This document shows positions 9,492-17,230 of a DNA stretch of 64,000 bases, piece after piece. The translations under genes and the position numbers were made by a program. The DNA is from Bifidobacterium sp. B4142. Its GTDB lineage: Bacteria; Actinomycetota; Actinomycetes; Actinomycetales; Bifidobacteriaceae. How positions within the stretch are numbered: the first letter of the stretch is position 1; every line of letters begins with the position of its first letter. Where the stretch lies: NCBI RefSeq assembly GCF_026537325.1, contig NZ_JAFNMJ010000005.1, positions 1 through 64,000 on the forward strand, read 5' to 3'. The notes below the pieces were generated by a model that was given only the letters and a program-made list of their open reading frames with translations, was not told where the DNA came from and searched no databases.

Positions 9492-10790
9492 TCATTGGAA
9501 GTTCCTTGCCTGGACCTTGTCCCATTCGTTCTGCATGGAACCGATGAAGCCATCCACATCCCCCTTGGTGACCATTGTCTGCAGATAGCCGCCGATATTG
9601 ATGGAAGAGGGGATATAATGGTCGCAGAAGTCGGCCAAGCGGTTCTGCTGGAAGAAGGGAAGAACCCCGTTCAGGGCCGGATCACCTGCCTCCACCTTTC
9701 TGGTCGGCGTGAAGGCCGTCTGGGCCTTGGCATACGTGCGCAGCTGCTGGGGCTGCATCAGATAACGGATCAGCCGCATGGCCTCCTTGGGATGCCTGGT
9801 GCTGGCGCCCATGGTCAGCATGACATCGTCGCCAGCCGTCAGTATCTGCCGGGAGCGGGAATCATTCGCGGGCATCTGGGCGAATCCGAGGTCCACATCC
9901 GGTTCGATCATCCTGATTTGCGGTATGGCGTATGTTCCCAGGGGAAGGATCGCCACCTTGCCCTTGGCCATATTTTGGGTGCCCTGCTGGTAGGTGACGC
10001 CCTTGTCGCCAGCGGAATGGCTGAAGAGCTCGACCTCGCGCCGAGCCGGCTCCGTCCACAGGGTCTTGAAATCGGTTTTCCCAGCCATCAGATCCCTGTA
10101 TCTGCTCTCGGGGACCAGGGTCCCTGCCAGTGACGCCAAGGGGGCCTGGGCGGTCCAGGAATCAGAGAGAGTGCCCTGCACAGGTTCGATGCCCAGGGAC
10201 TTGAACTTGTCCATGACAGCCGTGAACTCCGACCAGGTGCGCGGCGGATTGTCAGGGTCAAGCCCGGCCTTTCGCCAAAGCGTCTTGTTGTATATGTACC
10301 CGCTGGCGTTGCCGGCAAAGGGCAGGCCATACAGGCGCTTGGCCGAAGGATCCTTGGTCTGGACCAGATTCCTGGCTATCGACACCATGCCCGGATTGAG
10401 CCCCTTGACCAAGGGATCGTCAGTGAAATCATGGAAGACCCCGGATGCCGCGAACATGCCGAAGCTGATATCGCCGTTGAAGGTGATGACGTCGGGCACC
10501 CGGTTTTTGACCAGACGAGTGCGCAAATCCGTCTGGGCATCGGCCGAATTATTGATGTTCACCCTGATGTCAGGATTCTCCTTCTCAAACTGTGCAACCA
10601 TGGCCTTGAACTGGTCGGCGGCCTCGAACTTGAACTGGAAGAAGTCCAGAGTGACTTGGCCTGAATCTGCTGAGCCGCAGCCCGCCATTGCCACGACGGT
10701 CAGCAGAGCCAGGAGCGAGGCGACTCCGTTGCGAACCCAGGTCGTCATTCGACCAAGCCCGGATCCCTCCCTACTGCCGATATCCTTCAT
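9492..10790 (-). CDS. Extracellular sugar-binding lipoprotein of ABC transporter
   Basis: This 432-residue solute-binding protein of family 1 delivers sugar to the MalF/MalG pair. A lipoprotein signal is clear: charged N-terminus, hydrophobic core [13 protein letters not shown] and a lipobox AMAGC, with the cysteine anchored to the membrane. The ATG at 10790 is preceded by AAAGGAG at a good distance; the frame upstream to 10871 has no ribosome site. The body shows typical features such as the PDVITFNGD and [13 protein letters not shown] segments. It is the first gene of the leftward transport operon and faces the ROK regulator; a palindrome matching the one near the alpha-galactosidase gene lies in the shared gap. 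Confidence 0.92.
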   Translation of the reverse strand: MKDIGSREGSGLGRMTTWVRNGVASLLALLTVVAMAGCGSADSGQVTLDFFQFKFEAADQFKAMVAQFEKENPDIRVNINNSADAQTDLRTRLVKNRVPDVITFNGDISFGMFAASGVFHDFTDDPLVKGLNPGMVSIARNLVQTKDPSAKRLYGLPFAGNASGYIYNKTLWRKAGLDPDNPPRTWSEFTAVMDKFKSLGIEPVQGTLSDSWTAQAPLASLAGTLVPESRYRDLMAGKTDFKTLWTEPARREVELFSHSAGDKGVTYQQGTQNMAKGKVAILPLGTYAIPQIRMIEPDVDLGFAQMPANDSRSRQILTAGDDVMLTMGASTRHPKEAMRLIRYLMQPQQLRTYAKAQTAFTPTRKVEAGDPALNGVLPFFQQNRLADFCDHYIPSSINIGGYLQTMVTKGDVDGFIGSMQNEWDKVQARNFQ

Positions 10791-10892
10791 ATTTGGCTCC
10801 TTTACCATCCGCACGGGCAACAATGACCTAGATGATTCTGCGGACCAGCATAGGGGACAGGGATATTTCATTCCCAGCCCCGGCGAGTTCCT

Positions 10893-10908
10893 TTCGTTAA
10901 GAAAGTAA
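10893..10908. promoter_or_regulatory. Putative ROK operator, copy 1
   Basis: The 16-bp sequence TTCGTTAAGAAAGTAA lies in the gap between the binding-lipoprotein gene (leftward) and the ROK regulator (rightward). It matches the perfect inverted repeat TTACTT-N4-AAGTAA at 14641-14656 at 10 of the 12 arm positions, and AAAGTAATT is shared exactly. Its position suits repression of both divergent promoters by the adjacent regulator. The function is inferred. Confidence 0.5.
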
Positions 10909-10979
10909 TTAAGATATGCTGTTCAGTGCATGGGGTTTGTCCGCAATCAGGTCGGACCAATTTTCCGTAAGGAGGCACC

Positions 10980-12263
10980 GTGGCCGACAGAGACAACCAG
11001 AGCTCAAACCATCACGAGAACGATTACCGCCTAGGAGAAGCACGGCCGTTCCCAGCCTGGTTCACGGCCTCCCAATATACCCACCGCATCGCCGTTGAGA
11101 TCCTCCAGCACGGCCCGATCTCCAGAGTGGCTCTGGCACGGCGATTCAATTTGACCCAGGGTGCCGTATCGCGCATCACCAACGATCTGACCCACCGCGG
11201 GGTCATCAGAGAGGCAGGCACACTGCCGCAGGCAAAGAAAGACCCAGGAAGACAGGATGACGGCAATCATAGCTCCAATAGCGTAGGTAGACCGCAGCAG
11301 GCTCTGATCATCCGCCGGGAAGCCAAGACCTTCATCGGCATCAATCTTCACGGCGGCACCGCGCTGGCCACGGCGACGGACCTGGCCTGCCGACCCGTCG
11401 GCCAGCCCCACAGTCATCACATTCGACAGCGAAGCCCAGGCCAGGTCGTAAGGATGCTGTCAGACCTTGCCCAGGAATGCATGCGTGAGATCAGCCAGGC
11501 CGGGCTGCCCAGCCCCTCCGGCCTTGCCATCTCGCTGGGGGGTCGGGCGGAGGGAGACAGGATCGTCACCTACGCCCCCTTCCTGCACTGGAGCGAACCC
11601 ATTGATCTTGCCACCCAGATGGAGAATACATGTGATCTGCCTTGTCTGGTCTTCAACGATCTCGATGCTCTGGCCCTGTACGAAGGATGGTTCGGCGAGG
11701 GCATCGGGCTGGATCGTTTCGCTCTGATCACCATGGGATCCGGCATCGGCTATGCCCTGAGCGAGCACGGCATGCCTGTCTCCTCACCGGATGAGGGTTT
11801 TGGGCTGATTGGCCATCAGCTGGTGGATCCGGACGGACCGGTCTGCTATCTGGGTCATCGTGGCTGCGCCCAGTGCCTGACTACAGGCTCCCTGGCTGAG
11901 CAGTACTCGCATGCCATCGGGCAGGCTGCCAGCCTTGACGAGTTGGTCAAAGACCTGGAGGAGGACATGCCACAGGCGGAGACCCTGCTCAATCTGACCG
12001 GTTATCGGCTAGGGGTGCTGATCGCTCTGGTGGCCAACGTGGCCCTGCCTGACAAGGTTCTGGTTGGCGGGGAGACTTCCTATTTGATGAAAAGGTGCGT
12101 CGAATCCGTACGCAAGGGCACAGCATCATTCCGCCACAGCCAGATGGTCGAGGTTCCCGTGAAAATCATTGACGGCGACTGGCTCCGCTGGGCCCAAGCA
12201 CCGGCGGCCAGAGCAATTGCCCGGTACCTGCAGGGCCCCGGAGAGGCCGATAAGCCCGAATGA
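10980..12263 (+). CDS. ROK-family transcriptional regulator of the adjacent sugar locus
   Basis: This 427-residue protein combines an N-terminal winged helix-turn-helix (about residues 38-75, GPISRVALARRFNLTQGAVSRIT) with a C-terminal ROK sugar-binding domain, including ITMGSGIGYAL and the cysteine-rich CYLGHRGCAQCLT. The GTG at 10980 is chosen because a strong AGGAGG lies four bases upstream. Such XylR/NagC-like proteins usually repress neighbouring sugar genes and release DNA on binding sugar. It diverges from the transport operon and is followed 22 bp later by the convergent alpha-galactosidase. The shared 16-bp inverted repeat near both targets supports local control. The inducing sugar is unknown. 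Confidence 0.88.
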   Translation: MADRDNQSSNHHENDYRLGEARPFPAWFTASQYTHRIAVEILQHGPISRVALARRFNLTQGAVSRITNDLTHRGVIREAGTLPQAKKDPGRQDDGNHSSNSVGRPQQALIIRREAKTFIGINLHGGTALATATDLACRPVGQPHSHHIRQRSPGQVVRMLSDLAQECMREISQAGLPSPSGLAISLGGRAEGDRIVTYAPFLHWSEPIDLATQMENTCDLPCLVFNDLDALALYEGWFGEGIGLDRFALITMGSGIGYALSEHGMPVSSPDEGFGLIGHQLVDPDGPVCYLGHRGCAQCLTTGSLAEQYSHAIGQAASLDELVKDLEEDMPQAETLLNLTGYRLGVLIALVANVALPDKVLVGGETSYLMKRCVESVRKGTASFRHSQMVEVPVKIIDGDWLRWAQAPAARAIARYLQGPGEADKPE

Positions 12264-12285
12264 ACGAGGAAACGACTGGACAGAT

Positions 12286-14538
12286 TCAGATACGGCTCGC
12301 TTCAAAAATCACTGCCTCCGCCGGGTGAATGACCGGTGGCCGGATTCCCTGAGCGCCCAAGACCGCGCCCGGAAGGACCACGCCTTGGGAACGCCACCAG
12401 GCCAGAGGGCTCTGTCCGTTGCCGATCCGATCCAGGTCACAGCAGACATCCAAGGGTCTGATCTTGTAATCAGCCTTGGGATCCAAGCCGGGAAGTGCCA
12501 AGGGCTGCGGAGGGTAATTGACCGAAGAGGTCAACTGGGTGAAGCGGTAGAGCGCCTGCGAGCCGCCAGCAGAAACTACTCCATCCAAGCGGACTGCCGG
12601 GTCGGGTGCGTCGCCATGCACTACACGACCGGTGTGCAGCATATGCCGCCACTGCTTATAAAGATCAATCCAACGCCCCAGCTCATCCAGCTGATCCTGG
12701 GGCACGGCAAGCAGGTTCCATTCCACGCCCATATGGCCGAAGAAAGCCATGGCCGCACGCAGACCGAGCGAGGTGGCACGGCCGGTGGAATGGGCCGGGG
12801 AATCGCCCACATGCTCACCCATCATCTCCGGCGGCAGCAGTAAGGATGTGTAGCGCTGGATGTCAGCCCGCTCGACCGGATCCACGCAGTCCGAGACCCA
12901 GACCCTGTCAGCATATTCCAATACGCCCAGATCGATGCGTGCGCCCCCTGAAGCGCAGGATTCAATCTCCAAGCCAGGATGCCTGGTTTTCAGGTCGCGC
13001 ATGATTCTATAGACCGCCTCGGTCTGAGCATGCATGGCAGGACGTCCCGACCGGGGCGAGCAGGCTTCGGTCACGTAACGATTGTGATCCCATTTGATGT
13101 AGTCGATGCTCATAAGCGCAATGAGCGAGTCCATGGCATCGAACACATAGCCATAGGCATCGGGATTGGTCAGATCCATGACCTGCTGGTTGCGGCCTTC
13201 GACAGGCAGCCGGGAAGGCCCCGGGGACATGACCCAGTCAGGATGTGCGCGAAAGACGTTTGAGTCTGGACTGATCATTTCGGGTTCGAACCAGAGGCCG
13301 AATTCCATTCCCAGCTGATGCACCTTGGCAGCCAGAGCCTCCAGGCTCTTAGGCCCTTCGGGCCATAACTGCCGATCGATGGACCAGTCCCCCAGTCCGG
13401 CCTCATCCGAACGCCTGCCCTGGAACCAGCCATCATCAACGACAAAACGCTCCACACCTATACGGGCGGCCTGTTCGGCCAGGGCAGCCAGCTTGTCATA
13501 GGACTGGTCGAAGTAGACCGCCTCCCAAGTGTTCAGAGTGACAGGCCTGGGATGTGAAGCCAACCCGGGATGCAGGGATCGCAGGAAAGCATGATACCTA
13601 TTGGCCGCCTGGTCCAACCCTTTGCCCCGGGAACCATAGAGCCAGGGCGTGGAATACGCTGGCTGGCCGGAATGGTCATCAGCAGGAGGAAGCGCGATTT
13701 CTCCCGCCATCAGAATCTCGCCGCCGCCCAGCAATGCGGGAGCTGAAGGAATCCGCTCGGCGCTGAGCAGACCATTGCCGCTCCAACCCAAGTGGACCAT
13801 GCATACCTCATCATGCTCGAATCCGAACCCGGGTCGACCCGCGCACATGACCAGGGAGGAATCAAAATCCGGCCGGCCCACCAAGCTTGAACGCTCCAGA
13901 CGGCCTACGGTCAATGGCTGGCGTTGCGGGCTGCGCTCGCGCAGGTGATGACCGGTGGTGGTCAGAATCTCGCTTGCCTCGGCCGGCAAGGGGAAAGCCA
14001 GCTCCAAACCGTTGACATCCAGCTCTCTGACCTTATCCAGGTTGGACAGGTCCGCACGCTGCCTGACTAGACCGGACGAAAGCACTTGGCACTGCCAAGT
14101 CAGCCCCACGCCCTGGTCCCGGTCGCATACCTGAACTTTCAGCGTCGGAACGGCGGAGCCGTCAGGGCGGACCTGGGCTGTGCCCAAATCGACTGACTCC
14201 ACCTGGAAGCGGCAAAAGACCTCAACACCGCCGCGGCAGATGCGCAGTCGGCGCTGTCCGGTCCAAGCCTCGGACTGGGTCGGAAGGATGCTGGGCCAGG
14301 CCGTCAGGTCCAGTCCTCCTGAGACCCGCTGCGGGGCCAGAGCGTCATAGGTTCCCAGAAGGGCCTGCGGATCGGCCACTGGATCGCCCCAGTGAACTAT
14401 TCGCGGCAGACCCCTCCCCGGGAAAAGGGCAGCAAGGGACAGCTCGGACTGCTCCATGTAAACCAACCTGAGGGGAACCCCCAGATTCGATTTGCTCTGA
14501 TAAGACCCCATCCTCGGGCCGCCGCGATGAACCTCCAT
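12286..14538 (-). CDS. Alpha-galactosidase, glycoside hydrolase family 36
   Basis: This 750-residue enzyme removes alpha-1,6-galactose from melibiose, raffinose and stachyose. GH36 hallmarks are seen: the WEAVYFDQSYDKL segment, FVVDDGWFQGRR, the nucleophile Asp484 in YIKWDHNR and the acid/base Asp550 in WVSDCVD. The length is typical of the roughly 720-750-residue tetrameric class. There is no signal peptide, so it acts on imported sugar. The ATG at 14538 follows GGAGG by a short spacer. The upstream gap carries a perfect TTACTT-N4-AAGTAA inverted repeat about 100 bp before the start, shared with the ROK/transporter gap. With the importer and the alpha-glucosidase it would form a raffinose-family or melibiose utilisation set. 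Confidence 0.93.
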   Translation of the reverse strand: MEVHRGGPRMGSYQSKSNLGVPLRLVYMEQSELSLAALFPGRGLPRIVHWGDPVADPQALLGTYDALAPQRVSGGLDLTAWPSILPTQSEAWTGQRRLRICRGGVEVFCRFQVESVDLGTAQVRPDGSAVPTLKVQVCDRDQGVGLTWQCQVLSSGLVRQRADLSNLDKVRELDVNGLELAFPLPAEASEILTTTGHHLRERSPQRQPLTVGRLERSSLVGRPDFDSSLVMCAGRPGFGFEHDEVCMVHLGWSGNGLLSAERIPSAPALLGGGEILMAGEIALPPADDHSGQPAYSTPWLYGSRGKGLDQAANRYHAFLRSLHPGLASHPRPVTLNTWEAVYFDQSYDKLAALAEQAARIGVERFVVDDGWFQGRRSDEAGLGDWSIDRQLWPEGPKSLEALAAKVHQLGMEFGLWFEPEMISPDSNVFRAHPDWVMSPGPSRLPVEGRNQQVMDLTNPDAYGYVFDAMDSLIALMSIDYIKWDHNRYVTEACSPRSGRPAMHAQTEAVYRIMRDLKTRHPGLEIESCASGGARIDLGVLEYADRVWVSDCVDPVERADIQRYTSLLLPPEMMGEHVGDSPAHSTGRATSLGLRAAMAFFGHMGVEWNLLAVPQDQLDELGRWIDLYKQWRHMLHTGRVVHGDAPDPAVRLDGVVSAGGSQALYRFTQLTSSVNYPPQPLALPGLDPKADYKIRPLDVCCDLDRIGNGQSPLAWWRSQGVVLPGAVLGAQGIRPPVIHPAEAVIFEASRI

Positions 14539-14640
14539 GACACCTCCGCCATAAGCCCGGCGATGCCGCTCGCCGAGGCTGATAAATCAGGCTCCATGCT
14601 AAGAACCCGCGGCTAACTTGTCTGGAAGGGCGTGTTTTTC

Positions 14641-14656
14641 TTACTTGGGAAAGTAA
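14641..14656. promoter_or_regulatory. Putative ROK operator, copy 2
   Basis: TTACTTGGGAAAGTAA is a perfect inverted repeat with 6-bp arms around four bases. It lies upstream of the leftward alpha-galactosidase gene. The near match at 10893-10908 in the ROK/transporter gap suggests a common regulator. No other copy was noticed in the window by eye. Confidence 0.55.
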
Positions 14657-14687
14657 TTCATGGAAATCCGCTCAGCAGCTGTTTACA

Positions 14688-15662
14688 TCAGCTCTGGCCG
14701 ACCCGCTCTTCGTGGTGAACACGGAAGGCCAGCTCGGCCAGGTGGACACCGTGGGTCAGGAACTCCTGAGTCCGGCAGACATAGTCATGCTCACGGCCCA
14801 GGCGCGCCAGGTAGCCGTTGATGTAGTCCACCTCGGTCGGGCGGCCCTTGGACATGTCCTGATACATGGAGGGGTAGTGAAGCGGGTTGCTCACCCGACT
14901 GACATAGTCCACCTCGTCCAGTGTCTCCTGACGGGTCTGGATCAGCTGCTTGCCGGCCCTCTCGCAGGCGTCATAGGCCTCGTCAATCAGCTGGCGGGAC
15001 ATATCCTTGGCGCCCGGGTAGGAGACGAACTGGCCCATGGTGATCTGATACATGGTGCAGATGGTGTTGACCACCGAGTTGAAGATGATCTTGGCCAGGC
15101 AGGTGCCCTCGAAGTTTTCCGTCAGGATGGGGTTGAGGTTGGCGGCCTTGAAGTCCTCGGCCATCCTGCGCTCCAGGTCGGTGGTCTGCTCGGTCATGGC
15201 GCACAGGTGCAGGGATCCGGCCCCGGACTTGCCTATGAAATCCACGTCGCCGGGCCCATTGAGGACCGTGCCGATCATGGCCGTGCCACCATAGATCCGC
15301 TCCTGGGGGAAGTACTTGAGCAGCTTGTCGAAGTGACCCCAGCCGTTCATGGCCGAGACGACCACCTGATGGTCGCGGAAGAGCGGTGCGCAACGCTCCA
15401 GGACGGCCTCCAGCTGCATCTGCTTGAGCATGACGATCCAGACGTCGGGGTCGCCCTTGTAGTCCTCAGGGGTGTAAATATTAACGGCCACCAAATGCCG
15501 ATTCTCATGATCGCGGGAGACATAGACGCCTCCTTGGTCGTGAACCTTGTCAATATTGGGCATCCAGGTATCCACGAAATCCACCTGCAGGCCGGCCTGC
15601 TCCTGCAGCAGCACACCCAGACGATAGCCCATGGCTCCGGCACCGATGACCGTATATCGCAT
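14688..15662 (-). CDS. panE: Ketopantoate reductase-family oxidoreductase
   Basis: This 324-residue NADPH-dependent reductase belongs to the ApbA/PanE family, which reduces 2-dehydropantoate to pantoate for coenzyme A. The Rossmann motif GAGAMGYRLG begins at residue 6, and the C-terminal helical domain includes the family pattern around KIIFNSVVNTICTM and the late SMYQDMSKGRPTEVDYINGYL segment. The frame is open to 15797, but the ATG at 15662 gives the exact family N-terminus (MRYTVIGAG) and follows GAGGG by nine bases. Many PanE homologues act on other 2-oxo acids, so pantoate synthesis is likely but not proved. No pantothenate genes are adjacent. Confidence 0.8.
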   Translation of the reverse strand: MRYTVIGAGAMGYRLGVLLQEQAGLQVDFVDTWMPNIDKVHDQGGVYVSRDHENRHLVAVNIYTPEDYKGDPDVWIVMLKQMQLEAVLERCAPLFRDHQVVVSAMNGWGHFDKLLKYFPQERIYGGTAMIGTVLNGPGDVDFIGKSGAGSLHLCAMTEQTTDLERRMAEDFKAANLNPILTENFEGTCLAKIIFNSVVNTICTMYQITMGQFVSYPGAKDMSRQLIDEAYDACERAGKQLIQTRQETLDEVDYVSRVSNPLHYPSMYQDMSKGRPTEVDYINGYLARLGREHDYVCRTQEFLTHGVHLAELAFRVHHEERVGQS

Positions 15663-15936
15663 CGAAATACACCCTCTTCTTTTCCTGACTAGGCGACGCA
15701 CCTTCGGGGACCGGCCCGAGGGATACCAAGCAGTATGCCGGGACGGCAGAAGGGGACCAGGACAACGTTCGCATAGTGGACATAAGGATTGGAGCATGCG
15801 TGGATTCCTGCAGCGTGGAAAGCCTCGCCACGCCTAATCGACGCCGATCGGAGCATAAGCGGACATCCAGCCATCCCGGCAAAAACACCGGCATAGGCTA
15901 GAACCCATGCAAAGAGAGCAGAGAGGAGCCGGAGGG

Positions 15937-16734
15937 ATGGACCGGCGGACCCTGGCCATCCTGGTCCTGGTGGGCGTGATCAGCGGATTCCTGTCGGGGA
16001 TGTTCGGCATCGGCGGCGGATCGATCATAGTGCCTGCCCTGGTATGGACCGGACTGCAGCAACGGCAGGCCTCTGCCACGTCGCTGGCCTCCATGATCCC
16101 CATGTCGCTGGCCGGGGTGGCCTCTTACGCCCTGAGCGGGCATGTGGACTGGCTGGCGGCTCTGTTGCTGGCCGTGGGCACGGTCATTGGGGCGCAGGTC
16201 GGCACCTGGCTGCTGGACCGGCTTCCTGAGGTGATCCTCAGATGGCTCTACGTGGGCTTCCTCATGGCAGTCATTGCCCAGCAGCTGCTGTCCACGCCCT
16301 CAAGGGAGAGCAGCATCCAGCTGAGCCCAGTGGTGGCCTTGATCATTCTGCTGGTCGGCGTCCTGATCGGAACCCTGTCAGGGTTGCTGGGTGTCGGCGG
16401 CGGAGCCATCGCGGTGCCCGCCCTGGCTCTGCTGGGCGCCAGCGACCTGATCGCCAGGGGAACCTCCCTGCTGGCCATCCTGCCAAGTTCATTGTCGGGA
16501 ACGTTCACCAACCTGCGGCACCACCTGGTCCACGCCGGTCAGGGGCTGCTTCTGGGAATCGTGGCCGCTCTGACCACACCTGTGGGCACCTGGGCGGCCT
16601 CGGGGGTCAGCGCGCGAGTGGGCGCCAATCTGTTCGCCGCCTACCTCTGCCTGATCGTCCTGCGCTGCATCTGGGCGGCCCTCCAGGTTACCCCGGTCTT
16701 CCAGCAGTACATGGCCAATCACAACCACCGCTAA
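15937..16734 (+). CDS. TauE/SafE-family membrane transporter
   Basis: This 265-residue integral membrane protein has about eight hydrophobic segments in two related halves. Each half carries the glycine-rich signature GMFGIGGGSIIVP or GLLGVGGGAIAVP of the TauE/SafE (DUF81) family, which exports sulfite, sulfoacetate or similar anions. The ATG at 15937 is preferred over 15907 because AGAGGAG lies eight bases upstream. It converges on tadA with an 8-bp gap. The transported compound cannot be read from the sequence. Confidence 0.88.
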   Translation: MDRRTLAILVLVGVISGFLSGMFGIGGGSIIVPALVWTGLQQRQASATSLASMIPMSLAGVASYALSGHVDWLAALLLAVGTVIGAQVGTWLLDRLPEVILRWLYVGFLMAVIAQQLLSTPSRESSIQLSPVVALIILLVGVLIGTLSGLLGVGGGAIAVPALALLGASDLIARGTSLLAILPSSLSGTFTNLRHHLVHAGQGLLLGIVAALTTPVGTWAASGVSARVGANLFAAYLCLIVLRCIWAALQVTPVFQQYMANHNHR

Positions 16735-16742
16735 AAACAGGC

Positions 16743-17195
16743 TCAGCCCTGGCGGTGCCGTGCAAAGAAATCGGCAAGAATCCTGGCACACGCCTGTTCG
16801 CACACACCACCCAGCACCTCGGCCTTTGTTCCGGTGTGCGGGTCACGGGGCAGATCCCAGACCGACCCGCAGGCTCCCATCTTGGGATCCCAGGCTCCGA
16901 AAACCACCCTGCTGAAATGACAAGCCATCAGCGCCCCTGCACACATGGGGCAGGGCTCCAGGGTCACGATCATGGTGCACCCGGCCAGATCCCAGCCCAC
17001 GTCGGATTTCCCGATGGCCTCCATCTCGGCATGAGCCAGGGGACGGCCCAGGGCCTGCCGCTGGTTGAAGCCCCGGCCGATGACGCGGTCCGAGGCATCC
17101 AAGACCAGAGCGCCCACGGGCACGTCCCCACGGTCTCCAGCCAAGCCGGCCAGCCGCAGGGCCTCCTCCATGGGCGCCTTCCACTGTTCTTGCAC
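16743..17195 (-). CDS. tadA: tRNA adenosine(34) deaminase TadA-type protein
   Basis: This 150-residue zinc deaminase should convert adenosine to inosine at the wobble position of tRNA-Arg(ACG). The zinc/catalytic motif HAEME is at His55-Glu57, and PCPMC places the two zinc cysteines at Cys82 and Cys85. The GDVPVGALVLD segment near residue 23 is typical of TadA rather than cytidine deaminases. The start is uncertain: the GTG at 17195 has no ribosome site, while the ATG at 17171 follows GGAAGG by five bases. It is convergent with the TauE/SafE gene. Confidence 0.88.
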   Translation of the reverse strand: MQEQWKAPMEEALRLAGLAGDRGDVPVGALVLDASDRVIGRGFNQRQALGRPLAHAEMEAIGKSDVGWDLAGCTMIVTLEPCPMCAGALMACHFSRVVFGAWDPKMGACGSVWDLPRDPHTGTKAEVLGGVCEQACARILADFFARHRQG

Positions 17196-17230
17196 GGGTT
17201 CAGTCTGGCAGTCCAGCCCGACAGGTCAGT

